Source of the DNA: Rhizobium sp. EC-SD404
GTDB taxonomy: Bacteria; Pseudomonadota; Alphaproteobacteria; Rhizobiales; Rhizobiaceae
Length of the DNA: 64,000 bases
Direction: 5' to 3'
Assembly (NCBI RefSeq): GCF_902498825.1
Contig: NZ_LR701459.1
Span: 3,228,563-3,292,562, forward strand
Position 1 is the stretch's first letter. The number at the start of each line of letters is the position of its first letter. The notes under the pieces were generated by a model. The model searched no databases, was not told the origin of the DNA, and saw only the letters and a list, made by a program, of their open reading frames with translations. A program made the position numbers and the translations under genes. Below are positions 45,238-54,147 of the stretch, in pieces.

Positions 45238-47213
45238 AAGTTTACGGAACGTTTCCTCGACGCATCACCGAGCAGTCGCAACGGCAAGAGCACAAGAGCT
45301 TCATGAGCCTTGCGCGATTCCTGCGCCGCGCCATGATCGTCCGCGCCCTTCGCAATGAAGCGGCTTTCCGCTCCGGCCAACCGGGAAGGTTCATCCTGCT
45401 CGTGCCGCCGACCTTTGAGCCCAAAGCACTGGCCAGCTCTGCGAGGCGGGTGCTGTCTGAATGCAAGGCCGATTTAAAGGACCTCTATGAGTATGATGTC
45501 GACCCGGTGGATACAGAGACGTCGTCTATTTGGCTTGAGGATCTGCCCGTCCGGCTGATGGAGATGCCGAGGTATCTGCTGCTGACGCATAGCCTCGATT
45601 TTATCCCCCACAGGTGCCGTCTTGGTTTTGATGCTGTCCTCCAAATGCATCCTCCGACGCCCGCTCACTGGCGGGCGGCGCTGAAAGTCTGTCTCGGTCT
45701 TACCGCGACAAATTCAGAAATCGACCACATCTCACGCCTGCCGATCGATCTCGTCGCGCTTGCCACGGGTCGGCGTGGATCAGTCAGCGAGATCATCGAT
45801 GAGGTCGAAGCGGCCATCGCGGAGGACGATGCGAAAGAGGCTCGGTCAAAGGAACCCAGAGCATCATCACGGCAGCCACGCTCGATGACGCTTCAGGAAC
45901 TCTCTGGCTACGGCCCCGCGCAGACATGGGGCCTCGACCTCGCATCGGACCTGGCGGCCTGGAAAGCCGGAGAGCTCGCTTGGGCTGATGTCGATCGAGG
46001 CGTGCTTTTGTGCGGACCACCAGGAACAGGCAAAACGACCTTTGCCGCGGCATTGGCAAAGAGCTGCGAAGCCCATCTCGTCGCGGCGTCCGTGGCTCGG
46101 TGGCAAGCGACCGGGCATTTGGGCGACCTTCTGAAAGCAATGCGCAAAGACTTTGCGGAAGCCCGCAAGAACGCGCCCAGCATTCTGTTCATCGACGAGT
46201 TTGACTCGATCGGTGATCGAGCTCGGTTCAGTGATCATCACGCGAGTTACTCGATTCAGGTCGTCAATGGTCTGTTGGAGTGCATCGATGGGCTCGACGA
46301 TCGCGAGGGCGTCATCATCGTCGGAGCCTGCAACCAGTCCGAGGGGATCGACCCGGCACTTCTGCGCTCCGGACGGCTAGATCGGCAGATCGACATCCCG
46401 CTCCCTGATGAGACTGCGAGACGAGGGATTTTGCGTGTTCATCAGCCAGATGCCTTGGCCGATGACGTCGTCGAGAAGATCGCGTCCGTGACCGATGGCT
46501 GGTCGGGGGCTGACCTTGAAGCGCTCTGTCGCCGAGCAAGGAGGCGCGCGCGCAAAAAGCGCCGGGCCGTGATGCTGGATGACTTCATGGCGGAGCTTCC
46601 CGAAGAGATCGCGGTGCCTGACGATCTCGTTGAGGTCATGGCAATCCATGAAGCCGGACATGCCGTGGTAGCGTCTGCACTCGGACGCGGCGTCGAGTTG
46701 ATTGAGATCAACCGCACCATCAGTCGCGAACATGCTGGGCTAGGCGGCCATGTTACAATTCAGCAGCAGCCGCTGAAGCGACGATCGCGTACAAGTTACA
46801 TGGAAGAGGTCACCATTCTGATGGCGGGCATCGCTGCGGAGACTGTGGTTTATGGCGAGCATGCCGACGGCGCGGGAGCCGTGCCCGGCAGCGATTTGCA
46901 TCGGGCGACCGATCTCGCAACGATGATGGAAGCGTGTCTGGGATTTGGGCCATCTTTGGTCTTCCATGACGCACAAGACGCGTTCTCTTTGGATAGACTT
47001 CGTCGCTCCGATCTCAAACTCAAAGAGCGCGTGGATGCCGTCCTGAAGACCAGCCTGAAGACCGCAACAGATTTGATCGCTGGTGATCGGCAGTCCGTGG
47101 AGTCGATCGCAAGGCATCTGATCCGCCGTGGATCGATGCAAGGTCATGAAGTGAGGCCACTCATCATCGGCAACGGAAGGCCGGAAACCGAAGGGCGGCG
47201 ATTAAAGCTGTAA
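45234..47213 (+). CDS. FtsH-like AAA+ zinc metalloprotease without membrane segments
   Basis: A 659-residue protein. An N-terminal region of ~220 residues lacks the two transmembrane helices of FtsH. Next comes an AAA+ domain with Walker A GPPGTGKT (261-268), Walker B SILFIDEFDSIGDR (about 315-328), second region of homology GACNQSEGIDPALLRSGRLDRQI and a lid helical domain (WSGADLEALCRRARRRA). The peptidase domain has HEAGH (472-476) and the third zinc ligand likely in SDLHRATDLATMM. All active-site residues are intact, so an ATP-driven soluble protease is expected. It starts inside the stop of the small upstream gene, implying coupled expression. Confidence 0.88.
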   Translation: MKVYGTFPRRITEQSQRQEHKSFMSLARFLRRAMIVRALRNEAAFRSGQPGRFILLVPPTFEPKALASSARRVLSECKADLKDLYEYDVDPVDTETSSIWLEDLPVRLMEMPRYLLLTHSLDFIPHRCRLGFDAVLQMHPPTPAHWRAALKVCLGLTATNSEIDHISRLPIDLVALATGRRGSVSEIIDEVEAAIAEDDAKEARSKEPRASSRQPRSMTLQELSGYGPAQTWGLDLASDLAAWKAGELAWADVDRGVLLCGPPGTGKTTFAAALAKSCEAHLVAASVARWQATGHLGDLLKAMRKDFAEARKNAPSILFIDEFDSIGDRARFSDHHASYSIQVVNGLLECIDGLDDREGVIIVGACNQSEGIDPALLRSGRLDRQIDIPLPDETARRGILRVHQPDALADDVVEKIASVTDGWSGADLEALCRRARRRARKKRRAVMLDDFMAELPEEIAVPDDLVEVMAIHEAGHAVVASALGRGVELIEINRTISREHAGLGGHVTIQQQPLKRRSRTSYMEEVTILMAGIAAETVVYGEHADGAGAVPGSDLHRATDLATMMEACLGFGPSLVFHDAQDAFSLDRLRRSDLKLKERVDAVLKTSLKTATDLIAGDRQSVESIARHLIRRGSMQGHEVRPLIIGNGRPETEGRRLKL

Positions 47214-47323
47214 ACGCGCCATGATTGAGACCCGAGGAGTAAGGCATCGACAGCAGATCACAGCTCTTTGGTTGCTCCTCGCCGCCCTGTCCATAGGCAG
47301 CGCCTTGAGATTTTTGATTCATG

Positions 47324-47627
47324 GATGAACGGCGTTTACAGGCCCGGCAAAGTCGACCGCAAGAATGCGAAATGTTGACATGAAGGCACAACCGACCTTT
47401 GCCGAGGGGCCTTTATCCGACACGTCGGTCCCTGCCCGATGCCTCTACTAACGCGAAGGCTTGTCCCACACAGCATGGCTATGAAGGCGTTTCGATTTGG
47501 GTGCGGGGCAGGATCAGTTGAGGTGATGTCTCCGCACATCTTCTCAATGCGTGCTTCGGCGATTCAAAGATCGATATCCGCGATTCTCTTTGCGACAAAT
47601 CCGATTCATACGCGAACGGCGTTTGCT
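47324..47627. repeat. Diverged ~300-bp repeat unit, copy A
   Basis: Conserved blocks in order: GATGAACGGCGTTTACAGGC (47324-47343), TGTTGACAT (47373-47381), GAAGGCGTTTCGATTTG (47483-47499), GACAAATCCGATTCA (47594-47608), CGGCGTTTGCT (47617-47627). The same five blocks recur in copy B about 510-530 bp further on. The unit both opens and closes with a GAACGGCGTTT core. Confidence 0.7.
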
Positions 47628-47839
47628 CATGCCCCGGCATTGACGTGCGGCGGGAAGCTGCCCGAAGGAAGCCAAGCAAGTCCGTTCGGACGAAGGGCAT
47701 GTGTATCCGTTCGTTCGTCTGGATGGTCAGTTTCGCCCAACATCCAACCGACATGCCCGAGCCAGGACGTCAGTGACGGGATACCGGCTGTTGCAGCTCC
47801 CGACAGCGATGATTCACAACGTGACTTTGGTGATTCTTC

Positions 47840-48134
47840 GATGAACGCCGTTTACAGGCTGACCGACGGATTCGCCTAACGGCGTCGGTGTTGACATCAC
47901 GGCCGAATATTCACCTCCTGAGGATCACGGCTCTTGGGACCGAAAGCCATTTTTGGTCGCTCGCGGCCTGAGCCGACCGACGACAGCAGCTCGCTCAGGC
48001 TTTCTCGCCGGAAGGCATTTCGATTTGCGGGCACATTCAGACACATCGATCTGATTTTTTACGATTTGTATTGCTGTCGATATTTTTGATTCCAGCTTCG
48101 ACAAAACCGATTCACGGAATGGACGCCGTTTGCT
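47840..48134. repeat. Diverged ~300-bp repeat unit, copy B
   Basis: Blocks: GATGAACGCCGTTTACAGGC (47840-47859, 19/20 identical to copy A), TGTTGACAT (47889-47897), GAAGGCATTTCGATTTG (48011-48027), GACAAAACCGATTCA (48100-48114), CGCCGTTTGCT (48124-48134). Sequence between blocks has largely diverged. An inverted ATGTCAACA also occurs at 48384-48392. Confidence 0.7.
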
Positions 48135-48859
48135 GTGAGTGGCTGTTGCAGCACCGCGAGGGTCCTTCACGGTTTCCGGCAAGCGCAGTCCCTGATCCAA
48201 ATCGATGGCCCTCGGCATTGCGCCGATGGAATTTTCGACACACCATTTTTGCAGGGGCATCCCGCCCCTCGTGCTTGCCAATGATAAACCCACTCATCCT
48301 GATCGCGACCGCTTTCAGCTCCCACCACTGCCGAACCGCACGTGCCTGCCATGATCGGCGCACTCCAATTTCCGTCTGCCCCCATGTCAACATTGGCAAG
48401 GGTGGACTGCCCACATGACGAGAACTCCTGGAACACGGCCGAACGGCACTCGCCAAGCCGTATTTCGGTGACTGTTTGCTAATGAAACGAAGCAAAAAGT
48501 ACTGATACCTCGATGGCAGATTGACGATTCTGAGCTCCTGCGCCTTCTTTCGAGGATATGGCCCTGCCAGACGACCCATCTTCAGCGCCTGCCACACCTT
48601 CGAAAGGGATGGTCGAGACCGACGTTTTCTGTTGACGCGCATAAGCTTCCCGCTGGGCTGTGCTTTGGTTGGATTAGAAATGCCTCAACTGAGTAAGGAG
48701 GCAAAGTGCGTCGCTCAGCCAAAGCTTTTTTTAACCAAGCCTCGGTGGCAGCTAAGCGCCCAATCGTAATCAGGGGCCTTGATCAACAGCCGACCAGTTC
48801 GTCGTAGATCGTCTTCGGGTCGAGATGCTCTGCCTTATTGGTTCCTGGCCAAATACTGC

Positions 48860-49057
48860 GGCCTTCGTTGCCGGGAGAAACTGCCGGCAGGCCAGGTCGA
48901 GTTGGCCGCAAATCAGTATGTCGCGCCGTGAGATCGCCGACAATTTGGGCATGATGCGGATCGTCAGCCGTGCCGGATCTCAGCTGAAATGCGGGGTCTG
49001 ATCGAGGCGCACCGGACGAGCCGTATTGTTATCAAGGACCTCTGCCGGTTGTGCTAG
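48860..49057 (+). pseudogene. Remnant of a Crp/Fnr-family (FnrN/FixK-like) regulator
   Basis: Two adjacent frames together reproduce the C-terminal HTH of an FNR-type regulator. MSRREIADNLGMMRIVSRAGSQLK starts at 48918; after a frame change, GLIEAHRTSRIVIKDLCRLC runs to the stop at 49057. Intact family members read approximately MSRxDIADYLGLTIETVSRTxxQLxxxGLIxxxxxRRVVLKDL. The N-terminal sensor domain is not readable. Its position directly upstream of the ccoNOQP cluster fits a lost local oxygen regulator. Confidence 0.6.
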
Positions 49058-49088
49058 CTTATCGTCATGCACTGATAGCCTGCGTTTT

Positions 49089-49102
49089 TTGATCCAGCGC
49101 AA
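49089..49102. promoter_or_regulatory. Hybrid FNR/NnrR-type box upstream of the cco operon
   Basis: TTGAT-CCAG-CGCAA: the left half matches the FNR/FixK anaerobox (TTGAT), the right half the NnrR/DNR box (CGCAA). It lies 70 nt before the DUF4149 start, at a typical activator distance. Confidence 0.65.
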
Positions 49103-49171
49103 AATTTATCGTACCGTAGCAACTACCAAACAGCACGATTGGCCTCCTAAGCGTCTCCCTCGGAGAATAGA

Positions 49172-49666
49172 ATGCCGGACACTTCCAGGCGCCCCTTCCA
49201 TCTTTCAATATCGAGCGTTGCCATTCTGTGGCTGGGGCTGCTGCTCGGCGTCTCCTTCATCGCCACGCCGGCCAAGTTCGCCGCGCCGACCCTGACCCTG
49301 CCTGTGGCGCTTGATGTCGGGCGAGTGACCTTCTCCCTGTTCTCCAAAATCGAATGGGTGATGGCCGCGCTTCTCTTGCTCAACGTCTTTATCGCAAAGC
49401 CTTCAAAAACGATCGCAGGCGCAACCTTGATCGCCGGCCTGATCGTGCTCTTCCAGGCGCTCTATTTGCTGCCTATGCTCGATGAGCGCATGACAGCAGC
49501 TATCGCTGGATCGCCGCAGCCGTCGAGCGTGCACCACGCGATCTATGTCTGGCTCGAAGCCACCAAAGCGCTGCTTCTGGCTACGATCGCGGCCATGGCT
49601 ATCTTGGGAGCGATCAGACAACCCGCAGATCCATCAGCTTCGTACCGCAGCCGGGTGACAGCATGA
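49172..49666 (+). CDS. DUF4149 membrane protein
   Basis: A 164-residue protein with four hydrophobic helices. The start GVSFIATPAKFAAPTLTLPVALDVGRVTFSLFSKIEWVMA is typical of DUF4149 (TMEM205-like) domains, where the Phe-Ala/Pro-Thr-Leu run begins the conserved region. Its function is unknown. The gene ends in an ATGA overlap with ccoN, so it is the first gene of the cbb3 oxidase operon here. Confidence 0.78.
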   Translation: MPDTSRRPFHLSISSVAILWLGLLLGVSFIATPAKFAAPTLTLPVALDVGRVTFSLFSKIEWVMAALLLLNVFIAKPSKTIAGATLIAGLIVLFQALYLLPMLDERMTAAIAGSPQPSSVHHAIYVWLEATKALLLATIAAMAILGAIRQPADPSASYRSRVTA

Positions 49667-51318
49667 ACGTGACGGACCGCATGATTGGCCAACTGACATT
49701 GGGCGAGCGCGAAGCGGCGCTCGCTATCTGTGGTGTGACAGCATTGGCAGGCGCCGCCCTCGGCCTTGCCGGCCGCCATGATGTCGTTGGCTGGCACGGG
49801 CTTCTGATCCTGCTCTTTGCTGGATGTCTGGGCTTCCTGCTTATGTTGCGTCTCGAACTGTCCGAGCCAACCGAAGACCGCGAAGCATCCTACTACGATG
49901 ATCCGATCAAGGCAGGCATCGCGCTCGCCATGGCATGGGCTGTTTTCGGAATGTTCATGGGGGTCTGGGTCGCGGCACAGCTCGCATGGCCAGATCTCCA
50001 ATTCGACAATGGCTGGTCAACCTTTGGCAGGCTGCGCCCGACGCACACGACCGGCGTTATCTTCGGTTTCGGCGGGAATGCGCTGATTGCGACTTCCTTT
50101 CATGTCGTCCAGCGCACCTCGCGGGCGCGGCTTGCTGGTCAGGTCAGCCCCTGGTTCGTGCTCCTCGGATACAACCTATTCTGCCTTCTCGCCGTCTCCG
50201 GCTATCTACTCGGCATCACCCAATCGAAGGAATATGCCGAGGCCGAATGGTATGCGGACCTCTGGCTTGTCATCGTCTGGGTTACCTACTTCGTGCTTTA
50301 TCTGCGCACGATAGCGAGGCGCCGCGAGCCGCACATTTATGTAGCCAACTGGTACTTCATGGCCTTTATCGTGGTCGTGGCGATCCTGCACATCGTCAAT
50401 AATCTGGCGCTGCCGGTCTCGTGGGGCCACGCGAAGAGCTACACGGTCTGGCCCGGCGTCCAGGATGCGATGGTTCAGTGGTGGTACGGCCACAACGCGG
50501 TGGCGTTCTTCCTGACGGCGGGCTTTCTTGGCATGCTTTATTATTATCTGCCGGTGCGAGCCGAGCGGCCGATCTTCTCCTACCGCCTGTCGATCCTCAG
50601 CTTCTGGGGCATCACCTTCTTCTACATGTGGGCGGGTTCGCACCATTTGCATTACACGGCGTTGCCGCATTGGGTGCAGACGCTCGGCATGACCTTCTCC
50701 GTTATGTTGCTCGTGCCGTCATGGGCTTCCGCCGGTAATGCGCTCCTGACGCTCAATGGCGCCTGGCACCGGGTACGCGATGACGCGACGCTACGCTTTA
50801 TGATGGCGGCGGCGGTGTTCTACGGCATATCCACCTTCGAGGGTTCTTTTCTCGCCATCCGACCGGTTAACGCGCTTAGTCACTACACCGATTGGACCGT
50901 CGGCCACGTCCATGCGGGCGCCCTCGGCTGGGTGGCGCTGATCACCTTCGGCTCGTTTTATACGCTGGTGCCGCGCTTGTGGAAGCGCGAGCGGATGTAT
51001 TCGGCGGGGCTGGTCGAGGTCCATTTCTGGCTCTCGATTGCCGGCACACTGATCTACGTCTTCGCGATGTGGAATTCCGGGATCATTCAGGGGCTGATGT
51101 GGCGGACTTATACGGAAGACGGCGCGCTCGCCTATTCCTTCGTCGATTCACTGGTCGCCATGTACCCCTACTACATTGCACGTGCTTTCGGCGGGCTCCT
51201 CTTCCTCATCGGCGCGATCGTCGGTTGCTACAATATGTGGATGACGGTGCGCGCCATTCCGGAGGCGACGCACCGGGCCGCGGATGAACCCGTTGCTGCT
51301 GTAGTGCCCGGAGAATGA
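49663..51318 (+). CDS. ccoN: Cytochrome cbb3 oxidase catalytic subunit I
   Basis: A 551-residue heme-copper oxidase subunit with about 14 membrane helices. Conserved heme and copper ligands are visible: RLRPTHTTGVIFGFGGNAL (low-spin heme His), WWYGHNAVAFFLTAGFLGMLYYYLP (CuB His and the cross-linked Tyr region), AGSHHLHYTALPHW (CuB His pair) and DWTVGHVHAGALGW (heme His). It reduces O2 at high affinity in micro-oxic conditions. A ~50-residue extra membrane region precedes the core. Start coupled to the DUF4149 stop. Confidence 0.96.
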   Translation: MNVTDRMIGQLTLGEREAALAICGVTALAGAALGLAGRHDVVGWHGLLILLFAGCLGFLLMLRLELSEPTEDREASYYDDPIKAGIALAMAWAVFGMFMGVWVAAQLAWPDLQFDNGWSTFGRLRPTHTTGVIFGFGGNALIATSFHVVQRTSRARLAGQVSPWFVLLGYNLFCLLAVSGYLLGITQSKEYAEAEWYADLWLVIVWVTYFVLYLRTIARRREPHIYVANWYFMAFIVVVAILHIVNNLALPVSWGHAKSYTVWPGVQDAMVQWWYGHNAVAFFLTAGFLGMLYYYLPVRAERPIFSYRLSILSFWGITFFYMWAGSHHLHYTALPHWVQTLGMTFSVMLLVPSWASAGNALLTLNGAWHRVRDDATLRFMMAAAVFYGISTFEGSFLAIRPVNALSHYTDWTVGHVHAGALGWVALITFGSFYTLVPRLWKRERMYSAGLVEVHFWLSIAGTLIYVFAMWNSGIIQGLMWRTYTEDGALAYSFVDSLVAMYPYYIARAFGGLLFLIGAIVGCYNMWMTVRAIPEATHRAADEPVAAVVPGE

Positions 51319-51321
51319 CCG

Positions 51322-52074
51322 ATGCCTGAATTTTTTCATCGCAAGCTGGAGCGCTCAGCCATCGGTTTCGTGCTCGCCATCATCGCTGCCGCGAGCGTCG
51401 GCGGCATCGTCGAGATTGCGCCGCTTTTCACCATCGATGAAACAGTCGAGGAGGCGCCGGACATGCGGGTCTATACGCCGCTGGAACTCGCAGGCCGCAA
51501 CATCTATGTCCGCGAGGGCTGCTATGCCTGTCACAGCCAGATGATCCGCACGCTCCGCGACGAGGTCGAGCGCTACGGTCCGTATTCGCTTGCCGTCGAG
51601 TCGCAATATGACCGGCCGATGCTGTGGGGGTCGAAACGGACCGGGCCGGACCTCGCCCGCGTCGGCGGCAAATATTCGGACTTTTGGCATGTCGCCCATC
51701 TCGTCAATCCCCGCGACGTGGTGCCGGAATCCAACATGCCGTCTTACGCCTTCCTGGCGCGCAACCGCTTACGCACCGACGATCTGACCGACCATCTGCG
51801 GGCGCAGCAGGGACTCGGCGTGCCCTATACGGACGACATGATCGAAAACGCCGCACGCGACGCGTATGGCCAAGCAGCGCCTGACAGTGCCGCGGCACCC
51901 GTCGTCAGCGAGCGTTACGGCCCGGCGACGACGGTAAGTGCCTTTGACGGCTTGGCGACGCAACTGACCGAAATGGACGCCTTGGTCGCCTATCTGCAGG
52001 TACTCGGGCGGCTGACCGATGCCGCCTATCGCGACACAGCTGCGCTAGAAGAAGCGCCGAATCCGGCAGAATGA
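51322..52074 (+). CDS. ccoO: Cytochrome cbb3 oxidase subunit II, monoheme cytochrome c
   Basis: A 250-residue membrane-anchored cytochrome c: an N-terminal helix (about residues 12-33), heme site GCYACH (Cys67, Cys70, His71), and the segment YGPYSLAVESQYDRPMLWGSKRTGPDLARVGGKYSD, a CcoO signature. The axial Met is likely in ESNMPSY. It passes electrons from CcoP to CcoN. Begins 3 nt after the ccoN stop. Confidence 0.95.
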   Translation: MPEFFHRKLERSAIGFVLAIIAAASVGGIVEIAPLFTIDETVEEAPDMRVYTPLELAGRNIYVREGCYACHSQMIRTLRDEVERYGPYSLAVESQYDRPMLWGSKRTGPDLARVGGKYSDFWHVAHLVNPRDVVPESNMPSYAFLARNRLRTDDLTDHLRAQQGLGVPYTDDMIENAARDAYGQAAPDSAAAPVVSERYGPATTVSAFDGLATQLTEMDALVAYLQVLGRLTDAAYRDTAALEEAPNPAE

Positions 52075-52081
52075 GGCAGCC

Positions 52082-52255
52082 ATGATCGATCTCGACCACC
52101 AAGCCGTCGTCGCCTTCTCCAAGACCTGGGGTCTTTTTTATCTAATGGGCTTTTTTCTTTGCGTCGTCGTTTACGCGTTCTGGCCGTCGAACCGCAAAAC
52201 CTTCAACCGCGCTGCGACTAGCATCCTCGACCGGGACGACAAGCCATGGAAGTGA
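52082..52255 (+). CDS. ccoQ: Cytochrome cbb3 oxidase subunit CcoQ
   Basis: A 57-residue protein: short N-terminus, one transmembrane helix (TWGLFYLMGFFLCVVVYAFW) and the charged tail NRKTFNRAATSILDRDDKPWK. The PSNRKTFxxAA-x-xIL-x-DDxPW tail is diagnostic of CcoQ/FixQ, which stabilises the oxidase complex. Its last codons overlap the ccoP start by 10 nt. Confidence 0.92.
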   Translation: MIDLDHQAVVAFSKTWGLFYLMGFFLCVVVYAFWPSNRKTFNRAATSILDRDDKPWK

Positions 52256-53127
52256 AGGAACGCGATCCCGTCACTGGACGGCAAACGACCGGGCACGAAT
52301 GGAACGGCATCAAAGAACTCGACACGCCCGTACCGCGCGGAGTGCTGATCTTCCTGATCGTTACCCATATTTGGGCGATCGCCTGGTGGTTCCTGGTTCC
52401 GGCATGGCCGATTGGTACAACCTATACGAAAGGGTTTTTGGGCATCGACCAGCGCACCACCGTTGAGCAAAGCATCGTCCAGGGCCAAGCCGATCGTGCA
52501 CCCTGGACCGAGCGCGTCGTGGCGGAACCGTATGCTGCGATCCTTGCCGACACAGCGCTGATGCAAACGGTTCGCAGCGCCGGCGGCCAGCTCTTCGGCG
52601 ATAATTGCGCGGCTTGCCACGGCCGTGATGCGAGCGGGCGCGCGGGCTATCCGGATCTAACCGACGACGACTGGCTGTGGGGCGGCAACCCGGAGACCAT
52701 CGAGCAGACGTTGCGGCTCGGGATCAATGCTGCGCACCCGGAGAGCCGTATCGCGCAGATGCCAGCTTTCGGTCGCGACCAGATGCTTGAGCGCAACCAA
52801 ATCCACGACGTCGCGAGTTATGTCTTTTCCTTGAGCAATCCGGACTATTCCACCGAGGAGACCGCCGAGCGCATCGCTTCTGGCCGCGAAGTGTTCGCGG
52901 CGAGTTGCGCCGCTTGCCACGGAGACGCCGGCGATGGCATCGCCGACGTCGGGGCACCGAACCTGACCGATGCGCGCTGGGTCTATGGCGGCGACATTGA
53001 AACGATTATCGCCTCCGTCCATGGTGGCCGGCAGGGTCATATGCCGACCTGGGACGAGCGGATGACCGATGCCGAAATCCGCACGCTGTCTCTCTACGTC
53101 CATGACCTTGGGACCAGCCGGCCATGA
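52246..53127 (+). CDS. ccoP: Cytochrome cbb3 oxidase subunit III, diheme cytochrome c
   Basis: A 293-residue protein with the CcoP N-terminal motif TGHEWNGIKELDTPVPRG, a transmembrane helix (about 32-52) and two heme c sites: NCAACH (Cys121-His125) and SCAACH (Cys221-His225), with Met ligands in QMPAFG and HMPTW. It receives electrons from soluble cytochrome c or the bc1 complex. The next small gene starts in its stop codon. Confidence 0.95.
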   Translation: MEVKERDPVTGRQTTGHEWNGIKELDTPVPRGVLIFLIVTHIWAIAWWFLVPAWPIGTTYTKGFLGIDQRTTVEQSIVQGQADRAPWTERVVAEPYAAILADTALMQTVRSAGGQLFGDNCAACHGRDASGRAGYPDLTDDDWLWGGNPETIEQTLRLGINAAHPESRIAQMPAFGRDQMLERNQIHDVASYVFSLSNPDYSTEETAERIASGREVFAASCAACHGDAGDGIADVGAPNLTDARWVYGGDIETIIASVHGGRQGHMPTWDERMTDAEIRTLSLYVHDLGTSRP

Positions 53128-53312
53128 GCGTGTTTCCCCGCACCCGCACGCAATGGCTTCTCTGGACGTTGATCCCGGCGGCGCTCGCCGTGTTCGCCGC
53201 CGCCAATATCCACCTCGTCTATGTGGCCGTGACCTCGCAGCCCGATTGCGTGCCGCATCTGAAGGAAGCCGGCGGGGGCGAAACATATCGAGCGGCGAAG
53301 TCGGCCTGTTGA
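53124..53312 (+). CDS. Small membrane protein of the cco operon
   Basis: A 62-residue protein: basic N-terminus (MSVFPRTRTQWLLW), one helix (about 11-34) and a short periplasmic tail with two Cys (DCVPHLKEA and the final AKSAC). The sequence NIHLVYVAVTSQPDCVPH resembles short proteins encoded between ccoP and ccoG/ccoI in other Rhizobiales. Its function is unknown. ATGA overlap with ccoP supports it as a real gene. Confidence 0.72.
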   Translation: MSVFPRTRTQWLLWTLIPAALAVFAAANIHLVYVAVTSQPDCVPHLKEAGGGETYRAAKSAC

Positions 53313-53325
53313 AGAGATTTGTGAC

Positions 53326-54144
53326 ATGAACGACACCGACCATTCTTACGGGCTACTCAGCGAAACATCCGGCATCGGCGAAACCCGTGATCTGCGCCTG
53401 CAACGCAACCTGCCGGTCTTTGAGGGAGTTCGATGGCTCCGCGCTGGCTGGAGTGACTACCGCACTGCGCCGTTTTCCAGCATTGCCTATGGTGCCGGCG
53501 TATTTGTCCTGTCGGTTGCCTTCATCTGGACGCTGATTGCATTCGGCCGCGATTATATCCTCCTGCCGGCGCTCGGTGGCTTCTTGATTGTCGCACCCTT
53601 CCTTGCGATCGGGCTCTACGAGAAGAGTCGCGCCATCGAGGAGGGCAGAGCCGTAACACTCGGCAATATGTTGAGCGTGCGGCCGGCGGCGGGAGCGCAA
53701 ATCTTCTTCGCCGGTCTTCTGCTGATGCTACTGGTGCTCCTGTGGAACCGGGCGGCGGTTCTGATCTGGGCACTGTTTTTCGGCGTGACCGCCTTTCCGG
53801 GTCTCGACCATGTCCTCGGTCTTCTCTTCAGCACGGCCTATGGCTGGACGATGATTCTGATCGGCTCGGCGATCGGCGGTCTCTTTGCTGCGTTCGCCTT
53901 TGCCGTCAGCGTCTTTTCTGTGCCGATGATGCTCGACCGGCGCATCGACGCGCCGACCGCGATGGGCATGAGCATGAAGCTCGTCTGGAACAATCTGGCG
54001 CCGATGATCGCCTGGGGCGCGATGGTCATGGCGCTGTTCGCGCTCTGCGTCGCCACCGGCCTTCTCGGCATGATCGTGATCTTCCCGCTGCTCGGCCACG
54101 CGACTTGGCACGCCTATCGCGCAGTCGCCGTTCCGGAGGCATAA
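53326..54144 (+). CDS. DUF2189 family membrane protein
   Basis: A 272-residue protein with about six membrane helices. The N-terminal RDLRLQRNLPVFEGVRWLRAGWSDYRTAPFSSIAYG and the central PMMLDRRIDAPTAMGMSMKLVWNNLAPMIAWGAMVM are typical of DUF2189 proteins, which often accompany cbb3 oxidase or denitrification genes. Function unknown. Placed between the oxidase subunits and the copper ATPase, it may belong to the assembly set. Confidence 0.85.
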   Translation: MNDTDHSYGLLSETSGIGETRDLRLQRNLPVFEGVRWLRAGWSDYRTAPFSSIAYGAGVFVLSVAFIWTLIAFGRDYILLPALGGFLIVAPFLAIGLYEKSRAIEEGRAVTLGNMLSVRPAAGAQIFFAGLLLMLLVLLWNRAAVLIWALFFGVTAFPGLDHVLGLLFSTAYGWTMILIGSAIGGLFAAFAFAVSVFSVPMMLDRRIDAPTAMGMSMKLVWNNLAPMIAWGAMVMALFALCVATGLLGMIVIFPLLGHATWHAYRAVAVPEA

Positions 54145-54147
54145 GCC

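Larger units (their letters stand above)
47214..49171. other. Gene-poor 2-kb region after the AAA-protease module
   Basis: I see no intact gene in these 1,958 nt. It contains two diverged ~300-bp repeat units (47324-47627 and 47840-48134), a frameshifted Crp/Fnr remnant (about 48860-49057) and an FNR/NnrR-like box (49089-49102) belonging to the downstream cco genes. Base composition is more A+T-rich than the flanks. Confidence 0.7.

Noticed and set aside
48112..48642. A 176-codon minus-strand open frame in the gene-poor region
   Set aside because: Starts MRVNRKRRSRPSLSKVWQAL but has no recognised family, runs into repeat unit B and has no partner gene. It could be a degraded coding sequence, so I did not call it.
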